A DNA stretch of 64,000 nt from Rickettsiella endosymbiont of Miltochrista miniata (GTDB taxonomy: Bacteria > Pseudomonadota > Gammaproteobacteria > Diplorickettsiales > Diplorickettsiaceae): positions 1,085,402 to 1,149,401 of the forward strand of contig NZ_OZ035017.1 of NCBI RefSeq assembly GCF_964031245.1, in the 5' to 3' direction. Positions 1 through 8,609 of this stretch are shown one piece after another. A model generated the notes under the pieces. That model worked only from the letters and a program-made list of their open reading frames with translations. It was not told the origin of the DNA and made no database searches. Every line of letters starts with the position of its first letter. Within the stretch, counting starts at the first letter, position 1. The position numbers and the translations under genes are program-made.

Positions 1-387
1 GCGCTTAAAGCACAAGCACCTGAAGTAACACAAGGCGTTTATGGTGTGATGTCACATTATTTCGCTGGCAAACTGGGTGCTTTTGCTTATTTGTTATTTA
101 TTTTATTGTACTTTCCCTGTATTTCGACCATGGCAGTGATGCAACGCGAAATCGGCAAAGGTTGGGCTTATTTTTCTATGACATGGAGTACCGGAATTGC
201 CTATGCCGTTGCTACTTTATTTTATCAAACCGCCACATTTAGCCAACATCCCATAATGACTATGGGTTGGTATCTCATCGTTGCTACTGCGCTTTTTGCG
301 ACACGTATTTTCTTACGTTCCAAAACAACCACACTAACCGAATTACCGCTTCCACTTTCATCTAGTCGAAGCAACTGTCATGATTAG
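1..387 (+). CDS. feoB: Ferrous iron transporter FeoB, C-terminal fragment
   Basis: C-terminal end of the inner-membrane ferrous iron permease; the GTPase domain and most of the membrane domain lie outside the window. The frame is open from base 1, so the ATG at 46 is internal. Visible are hydrophobic helices and the segment LYFPCISTMAVMQREIG, typical of the last membrane segments of FeoB, followed by MTWSTGIAYAVATLFYQ. The stop overlaps the start of the next gene by 8 bp, as expected for a feoB-feoC operon. The role (GTP-dependent Fe2+ uptake) is family knowledge; the identification rests on the end of the protein only. Confidence 0.88.
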   Translation, partial: ALKAQAPEVTQGVYGVMSHYFAGKLGAFAYLLFILLYFPCISTMAVMQREIGKGWAYFSMTWSTGIAYAVATLFYQTATFSQHPIMTMGWYLIVATALFATRIFLRSKTTTLTELPLPLSSSRSNCHD

Positions 388-616
388 CTTACTTGCTTTA
401 AAAAAATTTATTGCTGAAAAAAAATGTGTTAATCTAGCGCTTATTTTACAAACCTTTGGAACTAAGCAAGAAGAAACCTTGGCGATTTTAGAACTATTAA
501 TACATAAAGGTTGTGTAAAAAAATGTTTTAAAACCCCTAATTGTGCAACACGCTGTATTAAATGTACCCCGGAGTCATTTGCTCTCTATCAGTGGGTAGA
601 ACGACCAAGTCATTGA
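380..616 (+). CDS. feoC: FeoC-like winged-helix protein
   Basis: A 78-residue protein overlapping the feoB stop. The N-terminal half (MISLLALKKFIAEKK, then LILQTFGTKQEETLAILELL) reads as a small winged helix, and the second half carries four cysteines (residues about 45-62, in CVKKCFKTPNCATRCIKC), as in the cysteine-rich wing of FeoC, which can bind an iron-sulfur cluster or stabilise FeoB. Position directly after feoB supports the call more than sequence identity does. The exact ligand pattern differs from enterobacterial FeoC. Confidence 0.75.
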   Translation: MISLLALKKFIAEKKCVNLALILQTFGTKQEETLAILELLIHKGCVKKCFKTPNCATRCIKCTPESFALYQWVERPSH

Positions 617-619
617 TTC

Positions 620-705
620 CGTCATGGCGAGCGAATGTCATTCGCGTGGCCATCCACAGTTCATATTCCTAGATTGCCGCGCACCTACGGTGCTCGCAAT
701 AACGA
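620..705 (+). repeat. Short palindromic intergenic repeat, copy 1
   Basis: Begins CGTCATGGCGAGCG and ends GCTCGCAATAACG, so its ends are near-perfect inverted repeats. The core reads GTGGCCATCCA then GATTGCCGCGC. This is the first of 11 near-complete copies in the window, all between genes. The element has no coding capacity of its own, and open frames across it should be ignored. It resembles a MITE or REP-like sequence; the mobilising enzyme is not visible here. Confidence 0.85.
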
Positions 706-728
706 CCAATATTTACATGCCGAGACAA

Positions 729-1709
729 TCAATACATTTCTTGCAGTATCTCTTTTATCCTTAACGGATTGCCCAGCTGTAAGATTTCACTTAATTTTTG
801 TCGCCAACGTCTGCCGCCCGCGACACCATGAAATAAACCAAACAAAGGTTGTATTAAATGCGCCAAGTTTTCACCTGACACAAAAGCTTTTTCCAAATAA
901 GGTAGATAGTGTAAAACGATAGATAATCGACTAGGAATGCTCCATGTATCCTGTGGGCTGATCAGTTGATCGAGTTCAGCAAATAGATAGGGATTATACC
1001 AAGCGGCACGACCTAGCATGACACCATCAACCTGCTGCAAATGTTCCTGCGCGGTGTCTAAACAAGTTATCCCGCCATTTATAACGATATTTAAATGAGG
1101 AAAATCGCGTTTAATGCGATACACCCAGTTATAATTTAAAGGCGGAATTTCACGATTTTCTTTAGGGCTTAATCCTGATAGCCAAGCCTTACGCGCATGA
1201 ATAATAAACGTTTGGCACCCAGCCAAACTTATTTGTTGGATAAATTGGGCCAGATAATCATAGCTTTCGCAATCATCGACACCAATTCGGGTTTTAACGG
1301 TAATCGGCAATTTAACCGCCGCACTCATCTCAGCAATGCAATCAGCGACACGCATCGGATCTTTAAGTAATACCGCACCGAAACAACCTGATTGCACTCT
1401 ATCACTAGGACAACCGACATTCAGATTAATTTCAGAATAACCATAGGGTTCGGCTATTTTGGCCGCCTGCGCTAGATCGGAAGCGATACCACCACCCAAT
1501 TGTATGGCCAAAGCTTTTTCACTCGGATCAAAGATTAATAAACGATCTCGCTGTGGACTATTTAAAATAGCACCAGTGGTCAGCATTTCGGTGTATAGCA
1601 GTGCTTTTTTACAAATTAGACGGAAAAAATAACGATAATGGCGGGTAGTCCAACCCATCATTGGTGCTATCATATATGAACTAATCGACTGTTTCTGCGG
1701 CTTTAGCAT
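729..1709 (-). CDS. dusA: tRNA-dihydrouridine(20/20a) synthase DusA
   Basis: FMN- and NADPH-dependent enzyme that reduces uridine in the D-loop of tRNA. The 326 residues match the usual DusA length. Visible motifs: the N-terminal IAPMMGWTTRHYRYFFR, the active-site LNVGCPSDRVQSGCFGA with the catalytic cysteine, KTRIG in the TIM barrel, HARKAWLSGLSPKENR, which is diagnostic for DusA against DusB/C, and the FMN phosphate site NGGI and GVMLGRAAW. The start at 1709 leaves a leader before the barrel comparable to other DusA proteins; a start at MIAPMM is possible but would trim the first strand. Monocistronic, flanked by a repeat downstream. Confidence 0.95.
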   Translation of the reverse strand: MLKPQKQSISSYMIAPMMGWTTRHYRYFFRLICKKALLYTEMLTTGAILNSPQRDRLLIFDPSEKALAIQLGGGIASDLAQAAKIAEPYGYSEINLNVGCPSDRVQSGCFGAVLLKDPMRVADCIAEMSAAVKLPITVKTRIGVDDCESYDYLAQFIQQISLAGCQTFIIHARKAWLSGLSPKENREIPPLNYNWVYRIKRDFPHLNIVINGGITCLDTAQEHLQQVDGVMLGRAAWYNPYLFAELDQLISPQDTWSIPSRLSIVLHYLPYLEKAFVSGENLAHLIQPLFGLFHGVAGGRRWRQKLSEILQLGNPLRIKEILQEMY

Positions 1710-1821
1710 GATTTATTTCTGGTAAGGGGGCTTCCATGCTGGTTTTTTACTGGTATGATAGCCTCACTCGCTTTGTTACACAAAGCCTGTTTTACAATAA
1801 TAACAATTTGGAGTCCTCGTC

Positions 1822-2121
1822 ATGAAATTGAAACAAGCTCTCGTCATCGGTTTAAGCAGCGCGATTTTAGCTATCCCAGCTTTCGCAGCTGAATCAGCGA
1901 CTGATCTGAATAGCTTACCTACTGCTAACAACCAATCACCTGCAGTACTAACCCCCGCTAAAAAAGAAGCTGTTCATCATAGAAAAGGTCACAAAAAAGT
2001 TTCTTTGGAAAGAAAAACAGATCCTAAACAAGCAAAAGACACTGCTAAACTTGATGAGCTAAACACGCTTAACTCCGCAGCAGAAAAGGATCAAACAGAA
2101 AAAAACTCAATTAAGTCTTAA
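1822..2121 (+). CDS. Small secreted lysine-rich protein, function unknown
   Basis: A 99-residue protein with a clear signal peptide: MKLKQALVIGLSSAILAIPAFA followed by AESATD, giving an A-F-A cleavage site near residue 22. The mature part is short, hydrophilic and rich in Lys, Thr, Asn and Ala with a basic stretch KKEAVHHRKGHKKVSLERK; no domain is recognised. A GGAG ribosome site lies about 8 bp before the ATG, and a strong terminator follows the stop. Probably periplasmic and possibly abundant, since it is a single-gene unit with good expression signals. Such small basic exported proteins are known in intracellular gammaproteobacteria, but I cannot name a family. Confidence 0.75.
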   Translation: MKLKQALVIGLSSAILAIPAFAAESATDLNSLPTANNQSPAVLTPAKKEAVHHRKGHKKVSLERKTDPKQAKDTAKLDELNTLNSAAEKDQTEKNSIKS

Positions 2122-2150
2122 TTTACACAACTTAATTTTGTTAAAATATA

Positions 2151-2177
2151 AAGGCCGATTTCATCGGCCTTTTTTTA
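2151..2177 (+). terminator. Rho-independent terminator after the small secreted protein gene
   Basis: Six-base stem GGCCGA / TCGGCC with loop TTTCA, followed by a run of T (TTTTTTTA). Lies 30 bp after the stop at 2121. Confidence 0.85.
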
Positions 2178-2265
2178 TTCCACTTTTGACGAACGCCAAA
2201 AAATCTATTTATCCTCGCGAACACGTAAAATATTCATCGTCATTGCAAGCACCTAGAATATCGAT

Positions 2266-2337
2266 CGTCATTGCGAGCACCGAAGGTGCGCGGCAATCCA
2301 TGGATGGCCACGCTCATTACATTCGCTCGCCATGACG
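2266..2337 (-). repeat. Palindromic intergenic repeat, copy 2
   Basis: Opposite orientation to copy 1: starts CGTCATTGCGAGC and ends GCTCGCCATGACG. A partial extra end unit (ATCGTCATTGCAAGC) lies just upstream at 2236-2250, about 28 bp away, the same ladder spacing seen at 12.15, 30.26 and 19.2 kb. Confidence 0.85.
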
Positions 2338-2349
2338 ATATTCGTGAAG

Positions 2350-4086
2350 CTACTTGGATATAAGTTCTAAATTCTCAACAATTAATTGTAGGATTTTGCG
2401 GCCTTGATAATAATTTACGCCTAAACGATAGCGCGCATTGATGCGTTCGGCACGATGATTTGGCCAGTGACTTAGATTAACATTAAATGCAATGGCATCG
2501 ATTTGTTTACCAACATCTTGACTGGCTAAGGTCATTTTTAAATGCTTATCACCCACCAACCGTTGCGCAAGTAAACGAAAACCACCTTCAAACAACGGCT
2601 CTGGAAAATCTTGACCCCATGGGCCTGCGTTATAACGTAACAGTTCAGCCAACTCTAAAGCTAGCTCTTGTTGTGTTAATTCACCATCGGTATAACAGGT
2701 AGCCTGTAAACTATCAGGTCGTAATTGTTGCTCACATTCCAGCTGAAAAATCTTAGCAAATTCGACAAATGATTCTTTTTTCAAACTCAATCCTGCAGCC
2801 ATCGCATGTCCGCCAAATTTAGTAATCAAATGCGGATGACGCATTGCAATGGTTTCCAATAGATCACGAATATGCAAGCCGGTGATAGAACGGGCAGAAC
2901 CTTTTAATTCGTCGGCTTGATGACCCTCAGCAAAAATGATCGTCGGTCTATGCAAACGCTCGGTTAATCGCGAAGCCAACAAACCGATCACACCTTGATG
3001 CCAACGGCTATCGTATAAACAAATTCCTTTTTCTAAAGGTTCTTTCTCGATTAATTTTTCTAAAATAATAAAAGCTTCTTGCTTCATGGTATTTTCTATC
3101 GAACGACGTTCTTCATTCAATTGACTGAGCTGCAACGCAAGCTCATGCGCACGATTGCGATCCGTTTCTAACAAACAAGCTATCCCTAATGACATATCCG
3201 CCAAACGACCTGCAGCATTTAAACGTGGCGCAACGCTAAACGATAAATCACCCGCAACCAGATATTCCACGTCGCGTTTGGCGAGTTTTAGTAAGGCATA
3301 AATCCCTGGCCGCGCTTTACCGGCTTTAATCCATTGCAAACCTTGAGTGACTAATAAGCGATTATTCCGATCTAAGCTAACCAAATCAGCGACCGTTCCT
3401 AACGCCACCAAATCCAGAAACTGCAGCATATTCGGTATAGCGCTATTGCTTTTTCCAAACCAATCTTGGTTACGCAAATAGTGTCTAAGTGCCAACATCA
3501 CATAAAAAATAACACCTACGCCGGCTAAGTTCTTACTCGGAAATTGATCCCCGCTCTGTTGAGGATTAACCAGCGCATCCGCGGCTGGCAATGTGGCGGC
3601 CTGTAAATGATGATCGGTAATCACTACTTTCAATCCAGCAGCTTTTGCGGCGATAACACCCTCATGACTAGAAATACCATTATCAACGGTGACAATAACA
3701 TCCGGTTTTTTCGTGCGTAAAGCCAATTCAACTATCTCGGGGGTTAAGCCATACCCATATTCAAAACGATTCGGCACTAAGAAATCTACCTGCTGCGCGC
3801 CAAAAGCTCGTAACGCACTGACTGCTAAAGCACTACTGGTTGCGCCATCACTATCAAAATCACCGACTATCAGTAAACGTTGTTGCTGCATCACTGCATG
3901 ACCCAAACACTGTGCCGCTGCTTCGATACCGGTTAATGATTGATAATGCAGTAAATATTGCAAACTATAATCCAACTCCTCTGCGGATTGGATACCGCGT
4001 GCCGCATACACACGCTGCAAAACTGGATGTAAATGATTTAAACTTTCGACTAAATTAAATTGGCGACGTAAGATGGTTTTATTCAT
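2350..4086 (-). CDS. recJ: Single-stranded-DNA-specific exonuclease RecJ
   Basis: 5'-3' exonuclease acting on single-stranded DNA in recombination, mismatch and base excision repair. The 578 residues match E. coli RecJ in length. DHH-family motifs are intact: VGDFDSDGATSSALAV (motif I, about residue 75), VTVDNGISSHEG (motif II), VVITDHHL (motif III), LVALGTVADLV (motif IV), then APRLNAAGRL joining to the DHHA1 domain with GSARSI and KFGGHAMAAGLSL. The C-terminal OB-like part continues to the stop. All metal ligands that I can check are present, so the enzyme should be active. The gene is followed by repeat copy 2 and is probably expressed alone. Confidence 0.96.
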   Translation of the reverse strand: MNKTILRRQFNLVESLNHLHPVLQRVYAARGIQSAEELDYSLQYLLHYQSLTGIEAAAQCLGHAVMQQQRLLIVGDFDSDGATSSALAVSALRAFGAQQVDFLVPNRFEYGYGLTPEIVELALRTKKPDVIVTVDNGISSHEGVIAAKAAGLKVVITDHHLQAATLPAADALVNPQQSGDQFPSKNLAGVGVIFYVMLALRHYLRNQDWFGKSNSAIPNMLQFLDLVALGTVADLVSLDRNNRLLVTQGLQWIKAGKARPGIYALLKLAKRDVEYLVAGDLSFSVAPRLNAAGRLADMSLGIACLLETDRNRAHELALQLSQLNEERRSIENTMKQEAFIILEKLIEKEPLEKGICLYDSRWHQGVIGLLASRLTERLHRPTIIFAEGHQADELKGSARSITGLHIRDLLETIAMRHPHLITKFGGHAMAAGLSLKKESFVEFAKIFQLECEQQLRPDSLQATCYTDGELTQQELALELAELLRYNAGPWGQDFPEPLFEGGFRLLAQRLVGDKHLKMTLASQDVGKQIDAIAFNVNLSHWPNHRAERINARYRLGVNYYQGRKILQLIVENLELISK

Positions 4087-4155
4087 GATATTAATGGCGT
4101 GTCCCTAAGCTTCATGGCGCTATAAGCGTATTTGCAATCCATGCCTATAAAAAAG

Positions 4156-4845
4156 TTATTCACTTTTTTCAGTCGTCGCTTTAATCATTTTCATTACATT
4201 TTCAACGGAGTCATAACGACAATCGGGACGCAAGCGATCGATATACAGCTCTGCATTTAAATGATCGACTTCATGTTGTATCAATCTAGCCAAAAACCCT
4301 CGCGCCACCGCACTAATTTGCTTGCCTTCAGTTGTATAGGCTGTGTAATGGATTTCATTATAACGATATACCTCACCCATTTTTCCCGGCACCGAAAAAC
4401 ACCCTTCCCAATCTTTACTCTCACCAGCAGCCTCTACGGGCGTATACGAAGGATTAATTAAAACCGTAGGTGGAACTACATCATACACGTCCTTACGTCT
4501 AGCCTTAGCCGATTCGGGTATTTGGATAATGATAATTCGCAATCCATAACCCACTTGTGGCGCCGCTAATCCCGCTGGACTGCCTAAAGGACTCTTCAGA
4601 TCGTGGAAAAAACTTTGCAAATCCTGAATAAATTGTTGTGTTTCACTATCGAGCGGAAACTTAATGGTTTTAGCCGGCGTCCTTAAAACACTATGCTCAG
4701 GGCTATCCAGTGTAACCAATTGCAGTGACTGACCGGATCGTAATTCATTGTTTAAGTTATTTGACATGATTTCAGCACTCGCATGGCTAGGAAGTAGGAA
4801 GTAACTCATGCTTAAATAGGCAATGAGTATAATTATTTTTGTCAT
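4156..4845 (-). CDS. def: Peptide deformylase with an N-terminal signal-like segment
   Basis: Metalloenzyme of the peptide deformylase family. All three motifs are intact: SPAGLAAPQVG (motif 1), EGCFSVPG (motif 2 with the metal-binding Cys) and IQHEVDHLNA (motif 3, HExxH). Unusually the catalytic domain follows MTKIIILIAYLSMSYFLLP and SHASAE, which reads as a cleavable signal peptide. I chose the ATG at 4845 because the longer frame (to 4908) would overlap the divergent gene at 4889. Another ATG at 4767, just after the hydrophobic stretch, would give an ordinary cytosolic enzyme; no ribosome site clearly decides between them. It is not next to fmt, so this may be a secondary deformylase. Confidence 0.9.
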   Translation of the reverse strand: MTKIIILIAYLSMSYFLLPSHASAEIMSNNLNNELRSGQSLQLVTLDSPEHSVLRTPAKTIKFPLDSETQQFIQDLQSFFHDLKSPLGSPAGLAAPQVGYGLRIIIIQIPESAKARRKDVYDVVPPTVLINPSYTPVEAAGESKDWEGCFSVPGKMGEVYRYNEIHYTAYTTEGKQISAVARGFLARLIQHEVDHLNAELYIDRLRPDCRYDSVENVMKMIKATTEKSE

Positions 4846-4888
4846 ACTGTATAATTTAACGTAAATATTTTTAACTTGATAGTCCGTT

Positions 4889-5263
4889 ATGGAATTAAAC
4901 CTAGACACTGGCGAAGGTCGATATCAGATTCGTGCCTATGCTAACGATTTTATCCAAGTTAATGAGCAAAAAATCCGACATAGCCTGATTGTCATGCCTA
5001 ATCAGCTGATTGATCCTTGGCCACCGCACCGCATCGCTGACCTAACTACCGACTATTTGCAAATAATTATCGATCTACATCCTAGCATCGTATTACTCGG
5101 CAGTGGCGAAAACTTAGCTTTTCCCGATGCTGCGTTATTAAACGTGTTTTATCAGCAAAAAATAGGTGTAGAAGTCATGAATAACGGTGCCGCTTGCCGC
5201 ACTTACACGGTATTAATGTCTGAAGGACGCAACGTGGCGGCAGCTTTGTTGATTGCTGAATAG
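4889..5263 (+). CDS. Mth938-like domain protein (DUF498)
   Basis: A 124-residue protein of the Mth938/DUF498 family, a small alpha/beta fold found in bacteria and in mitochondrial complex I assembly factor NDUFAF3. Supporting features are the strand-loop segments IRHSLIVMPNQLIDPWP, IVLLGSGENLAFPD and IGVEVMNNGAACRTYTVL, then the closing helix RNVAAALLIAE. Bacterial members often sit next to secF or membrane biogenesis genes; that context is absent here, and the gene is divergent from the deformylase with 43 bp between the chosen starts. Biochemical role unknown. Confidence 0.85.
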   Translation: MELNLDTGEGRYQIRAYANDFIQVNEQKIRHSLIVMPNQLIDPWPPHRIADLTTDYLQIIIDLHPSIVLLGSGENLAFPDAALLNVFYQQKIGVEVMNNGAACRTYTVLMSEGRNVAAALLIAE

Positions 5264-5288
5264 GCGCTGCATCCAATGTGAGTATGCT

Positions 5289-5324
5289 TCTGGGATTGCC
5301 GTGCGCTTCGGGATCGCAATGACT
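5289..5324. repeat. Degenerate fragment of the palindromic repeat
   Basis: The stretch GGGATTGCCGTGCGC then GATCGCAATGAC keeps one half of the repeat with several substitutions. Probably an old decayed copy between convergent genes. Confidence 0.45.
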
Positions 5325-5387
5325 AAGACCTTAGCGGAGAAAAGCTTAAATTCTCCTTTTGTTAGGCTCTAATCGCGAAACTCCTGA

Positions 5388-6512
5388 TTAGTTAACTTTT
5401 AAGCTGGATAATTTAGTTGCTTTAATAAGATCTGTTTCATTAGCTGGAACTATAGGTTCTTGAAACAGCTTATAAACATATTCATTTTTCTTATTTTCAG
5501 TATTTACTGAAAGATTTTTTGTAGTTTCTTTCTCATCCGAAGTTTGTGATGGCTTGGTATCTTCAAGCTCATGAAGTTTACTATTAATTTTTTCATCTAA
5601 CTGGCTATCTTGCTTGTCCAATTTTTTTAATTCACTAATAGTTTTTTTCAGTTGCGCATATTCTTTATTTTTGGCTTTGATTTCAGCAGAACTAAACAGA
5701 TCACGTATGCATAAATAAGAAGCATGCAATACACTACTCACCAGTACAGGTCCAATAATAATTAAAACATTGATAGCCTCAATAATAACTAAAACAGGAA
5801 AGACAGGACCCATTACTATTGAAGCCGATGCGCCTGCCGTCATAATGAAAGCAATTGCATATAAACCTAAACCCGCACAGGAAATCGCTGCAGAATATCG
5901 AAAAATTTTATCCCAAATATGTTTATCCTTTTGCTTTCTGGAATAAGCGGGAAGTTTTTTCTTTTGTTGTTCTAATCGGTGTATTTGATCGGTTAAGCCG
6001 AGTTGCGCAAAGTTTGCGTTTTCTTGAGCAAAAAGCCCAGATGGAAAACACTTAATCGCATTATTCAGTTTGAAATTTATTTTTGCAGATAAGTAGTTTT
6101 TTTCAGCCGCTAACGCTTTTAATTCAATCAGATTTTTGTGACATTGATCATAATCTTTATTTTGACTTTTTATTTTTTCAGCACTCAATAAATCACGTGC
6201 CCATAAATAAACGTTATATACTGGCCAAGCACTGAAACCAATTGCTAGCGATAAAAATAATCCCGATTCAACAATGATTAATGTTAACAACGCGCCCGAT
6301 GCCGCAACTGCCAACCACCCACCTGTACCAAAAATCATAATTCCTGTTAGGGAAATAAAAGCGAAAGTGAGAAAAAAAGTCTCCCAATTTTTTTCATCTT
6401 TTTTTCTTCGCACATAAGCTGGAAGCTTTTTAATTTCGTCTTTTAATTGCTTTATTTTTTTAGCTAAATTTTTTTGAAGTTCAGTTATTTTTTGCTGTTT
6501 AATTTTCGCCAT
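5388..6512 (-). CDS. Orphan membrane protein with two tandem homologous modules
   Basis: A 374-residue protein that I do not recognise. It is built from two copies of the same module: KKLPAYVRRKKDEKNW, two long hydrophobic segments, a WARDLLSAEKIKSQNKDY stretch and a helical tail (residues about 25-160), then KKLPAYSRKQKDKHIW, two hydrophobic segments, IRDLFSSAEIKAKNKEY and a tail (about 190-310). Each module predicts two membrane helices flanked by charged coiled-coil helices. A Lys/Glu/Ser-rich tail of about 60 residues follows. It is AT-rich with no metabolic neighbours. A PmrA-like box lies upstream, so a secreted effector or an envelope protein is possible. Confidence 0.65.
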   Translation of the reverse strand: MAKIKQQKITELQKNLAKKIKQLKDEIKKLPAYVRRKKDEKNWETFFLTFAFISLTGIMIFGTGGWLAVAASGALLTLIIVESGLFLSLAIGFSAWPVYNVYLWARDLLSAEKIKSQNKDYDQCHKNLIELKALAAEKNYLSAKINFKLNNAIKCFPSGLFAQENANFAQLGLTDQIHRLEQQKKKLPAYSRKQKDKHIWDKIFRYSAAISCAGLGLYAIAFIMTAGASASIVMGPVFPVLVIIEAINVLIIIGPVLVSSVLHASYLCIRDLFSSAEIKAKNKEYAQLKKTISELKKLDKQDSQLDEKINSKLHELEDTKPSQTSDEKETTKNLSVNTENKKNEYVYKLFQEPIVPANETDLIKATKLSSLKVN

Positions 6513-6558
6513 AAAACCTCAATACCTGAGAGAAAATCCGTTCAATCAAGCTTAACAT

Positions 6559-6590
6559 AAATTATTCAATTTTATTAAATAAGTTTTAAA
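6559..6590 (-). promoter_or_regulatory. Candidate PmrA-type box and -10 for the gene at 5388-6512
   Basis: On the minus strand: TTTAA-AACTTA-TTTAA, then 10 bp, then TAATTT as a weak -10. The spacing of half sites fits the other boxes, but the region is AT-rich and the -10 is one base closer than elsewhere, so this is the weakest of the eight. Confidence 0.4.
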
Positions 6591-6627
6591 AAATTTTTCA
6601 TTGATCTCACAGAAAAATTAATGAGAC

Positions 6628-6705
6628 CGTCATGGCGAGACCGAAACGTCAGTGAGGCCGTGGCCATCCATGGATTGCCACGCACCTATGGTGCTCGCAA
6701 TGACG
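6628..6705 (+). repeat. Palindromic intergenic repeat, copy 3
   Basis: Starts CGTCATGGCGAG, ends GCTCGCAATGACG. The left arm differs from other copies (GACCGAAACGTCAGTGAGG in place of the GAATGNAATGAG segment), so the inner left arm is variable while the ends and GTGGCCATCCATGGATTGCC core are kept. Confidence 0.8.
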
Positions 6706-6726
6706 AAAAATTCTTGGTCATAGATA

Positions 6727-6759
6727 AATAAGATTTCCTTAAGTTTCTTCTTGTATAAA
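6727..6759 (+). promoter_or_regulatory. Candidate PmrA-type box and -10 for the gene at 6818
   Basis: AATAA-GATTTC-CTTAA, then 11 bp, then TATAAA. The second half site and -10 are good and the first half site has lost one T of TTAA. Spacing is identical to the perfect boxes at 16.4-24.6 kb. Confidence 0.5.
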
Positions 6760-6817
6760 TCTTTATTGTATTTAAATCATAGAAGCAAAGGATGGCCATT
6801 TTATAGAGAGGTTTTAA

Positions 6818-7351
6818 ATGGCTTCAGAAGCAAATATTCAAACCGCATTAAAAATGCTTGAAGAAAATCATATCAGTTCAGAACATAAAGCAGGAATTGC
6901 AGCTCACATTAAACCTATAGCTTTAGCTTACGCATTATGCGAACTGAAAAAAAATAATCTCTTAACATCACAAAACAGCAACACTCTTCAAGCACATCTT
7001 AATCCACAGCGTATTAGCAGTGCTTTAAACGCAATTGGTCCCAAACTTGCCACACAAGAAAATTTAAACATATTATTTGCTTTGAAGAATCTTGAATTCA
7101 CAGAACATGGCGGATATTTGTTCTATCGAATTCCAGAGAATAAATTTAGCCAATCAGTTTTTGACGAAATCATTGAACTTTCCAAAAAAACGGATTCGAT
7201 AAGCCAAATAAATCACTATATCAATCAGTTATTAAGCAAAATAAACCCAACCGATGACAGCCCTAAGAAGCATTCCACACTATTTCAACCATTAACGCCT
7301 TCAGATAGTGGAATAACAAACAATCATCCACAAAACAGTTTCACCCCTTAA
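6818..7351 (+). CDS. Orphan protein, candidate effector
   Basis: A 177-residue soluble protein with no recognised domain. Residues 1-150 are mostly helical (MASEANIQTALKMLEENH, then alternating Leu/Ile-rich helices). The last 30 residues are disordered and rich in Pro, Ser, Thr and Asn (STLFQPLTPSDSG and following). No signal peptide, no membrane segment. It has its own promoter region with a PmrA-like box and no operon partner. Small orphan proteins with a polar C-terminal tail are common among Legionellales effectors, but nothing in the sequence proves secretion. Confidence 0.6.
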   Translation: MASEANIQTALKMLEENHISSEHKAGIAAHIKPIALAYALCELKKNNLLTSQNSNTLQAHLNPQRISSALNAIGPKLATQENLNILFALKNLEFTEHGGYLFYRIPENKFSQSVFDEIIELSKKTDSISQINHYINQLLSKINPTDDSPKKHSTLFQPLTPSDSGITNNHPQNSFTP

Positions 7352-7369
7352 GAAGCCAACTGTTGCTAA

Positions 7370-7391
7370 GAACCTATCCTTAGATAGGTTC
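7370..7391. terminator. Inverted repeat between convergent genes
   Basis: Perfect 9-bp stem GAACCTATC / GATAGGTTC with a 4-base loop, overlapping the stop of the L,D-transpeptidase gene. No T-run follows on either strand, so termination is only plausible. Confidence 0.4.
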
Positions 7392-8609
7392 TGGCAGATC
7401 ATTGGCTAATTGCTCTTTATTGGTTGGGAGTGCTGGATCGCGACCATACACATCATCCCAAAAATGTAATACATCATGTTTATCTACCCAGACGGTAATA
7501 TAAGTTAAATGAATGGGTATTGGTGTTTTTAAATTAATCACCGTGGTACGTCCCGATTCTAAAGCGGCTTCGATGCGTGTCGCTGCTTGTTGCAAGCTAG
7601 GATCGAATTCTTCTAAGGCTTCAAGAAATTCGAACGGCTCTTCTAAACGCACACAACCGGAACTAAATAAACGTCGTTCCGCATCGAATAGCGCTTTTGA
7701 TGGCGTATCATGCAGATATACTAAATGTGGATTAGCAAATTCAAATTTTATTTGTCCCAATGAATTATGCGGCCCTGGATCCTGACGTAAAATATAACGT
7801 CCAGGATTTTTTTTCACTGCTAACCAATCCACTGCATTGGGATCTAATTCTTTATTGGGTTGATTGACAGCAAATATTCGGATGTGACTACGACTCAAAT
7901 AATTAGGATCACGCATCGCTTTAGGAATAACATCTCTACGCGCAATTCCAGGCGGCACGGTCCAATAAGGATTCAATATGATACGCGTCACTTCGGAATT
8001 AATCTCCGGTGTTGGTCGCGATGGTTTACCCACAATAACGCGGGCGGTTAAAATTGCATGATGATCTTTAACTAATCGTAAACGGTGATCGGGTACATTA
8101 ATCCATATATAGGAAGGATTGGCTAAAGCAATCAATCGTGACCAACGTTGCAAGTTAAATTCAATCTGATGTAAACGTTGTGTCGCAGAAACATTCATTG
8201 CTTGTCGTGTCGTCGCGCCTACCACGCCATCATCGTTTAATCCATGCCGTTCTTGAAACAGAGCAACTGCATCTTCGACTTGTTCATCAAAATCGTTTGG
8301 ATTGGGCACGTCGGTACAAGCACTTACAGGCAAATCTTCACTCGCACATAAACGTTGGCGCAACACAACAACCATTGGATCTTGCATGCCTACCGATAAC
8401 ACTTCGTTAGTCTGTAAACGAGGCCAAGGATGTTGTACTGCTTGTTGATAAAACGCTAACTTTTTTTCGAGACGTGAATAAGCAGGAACCATCACCGATG
8501 GAGTTTGTGCCCCTACAGAATTAAGTGTAGCTAAAGAAAATAAACTCAATAATACACTCGCTCTAAACCGATTAACTTTGCGTTGTAACAACTTGTTCTC
8601 TTTTTGCAT
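7380..8609 (-). CDS. L,D-transpeptidase, YcbB/LdtD type
   Basis: Periplasmic enzyme that makes 3-3 peptide cross-links in peptidoglycan. Order of parts: N-terminal signal segment ([19 protein letters not shown]), a peptidoglycan-binding repeat with [14 protein letters not shown] near residue 130, then the YkuD catalytic domain with [11 protein letters not shown] and [11 protein letters not shown], the catalytic Cys being near residue 318. The 409 residues are shorter than E. coli LdtD (615), mostly in the N-terminal part. The start overlaps the ispG stop by 38 bp, suggesting cotranscription; a TTG a few codons in is an alternative start. A second L,D-transpeptidase lies at 34.5 kb. Confidence 0.92.
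   Translation of the reverse strand: MQKENKLLQRKVNRFRASVLLSLFSLATLNSVGAQTPSVMVPAYSRLEKKLAFYQQAVQHPWPRLQTNEVLSVGMQDPMVVVLRQRLCASEDLPVSACTDVPNPNDFDEQVEDAVALFQERHGLNDDGVVGATTRQAMNVSATQRLHQIEFNLQRWSRLIALANPSYIWINVPDHRLRLVKDHHAILTARVIVGKPSRPTPEINSEVTRIILNPYWTVPPGIARRDVIPKAMRDPNYLSRSHIRIFAVNQPNKELDPNAVDWLAVKKNPGRYILRQDPGPHNSLGQIKFEFANPHLVYLHDTPSKALFDAERRLFSSGCVRLEEPFEFLEALEEFDPSLQQAATRIEAALESGRTTVINLKTPIPIHLTYITVWVDKHDVLHFWDDVYGRDPALPTNKEQLANDLPEPI

Noticed and set aside
635-922. Open frame on the plus strand after feoC
   Set aside because: Starts in repeat copy 1 and then runs antisense to dusA; no coding character.
2138-2335. 65-residue open frame after the small secreted protein gene
   Set aside because: Covers a terminator and repeat copy 2; an artefact of repeat translation.
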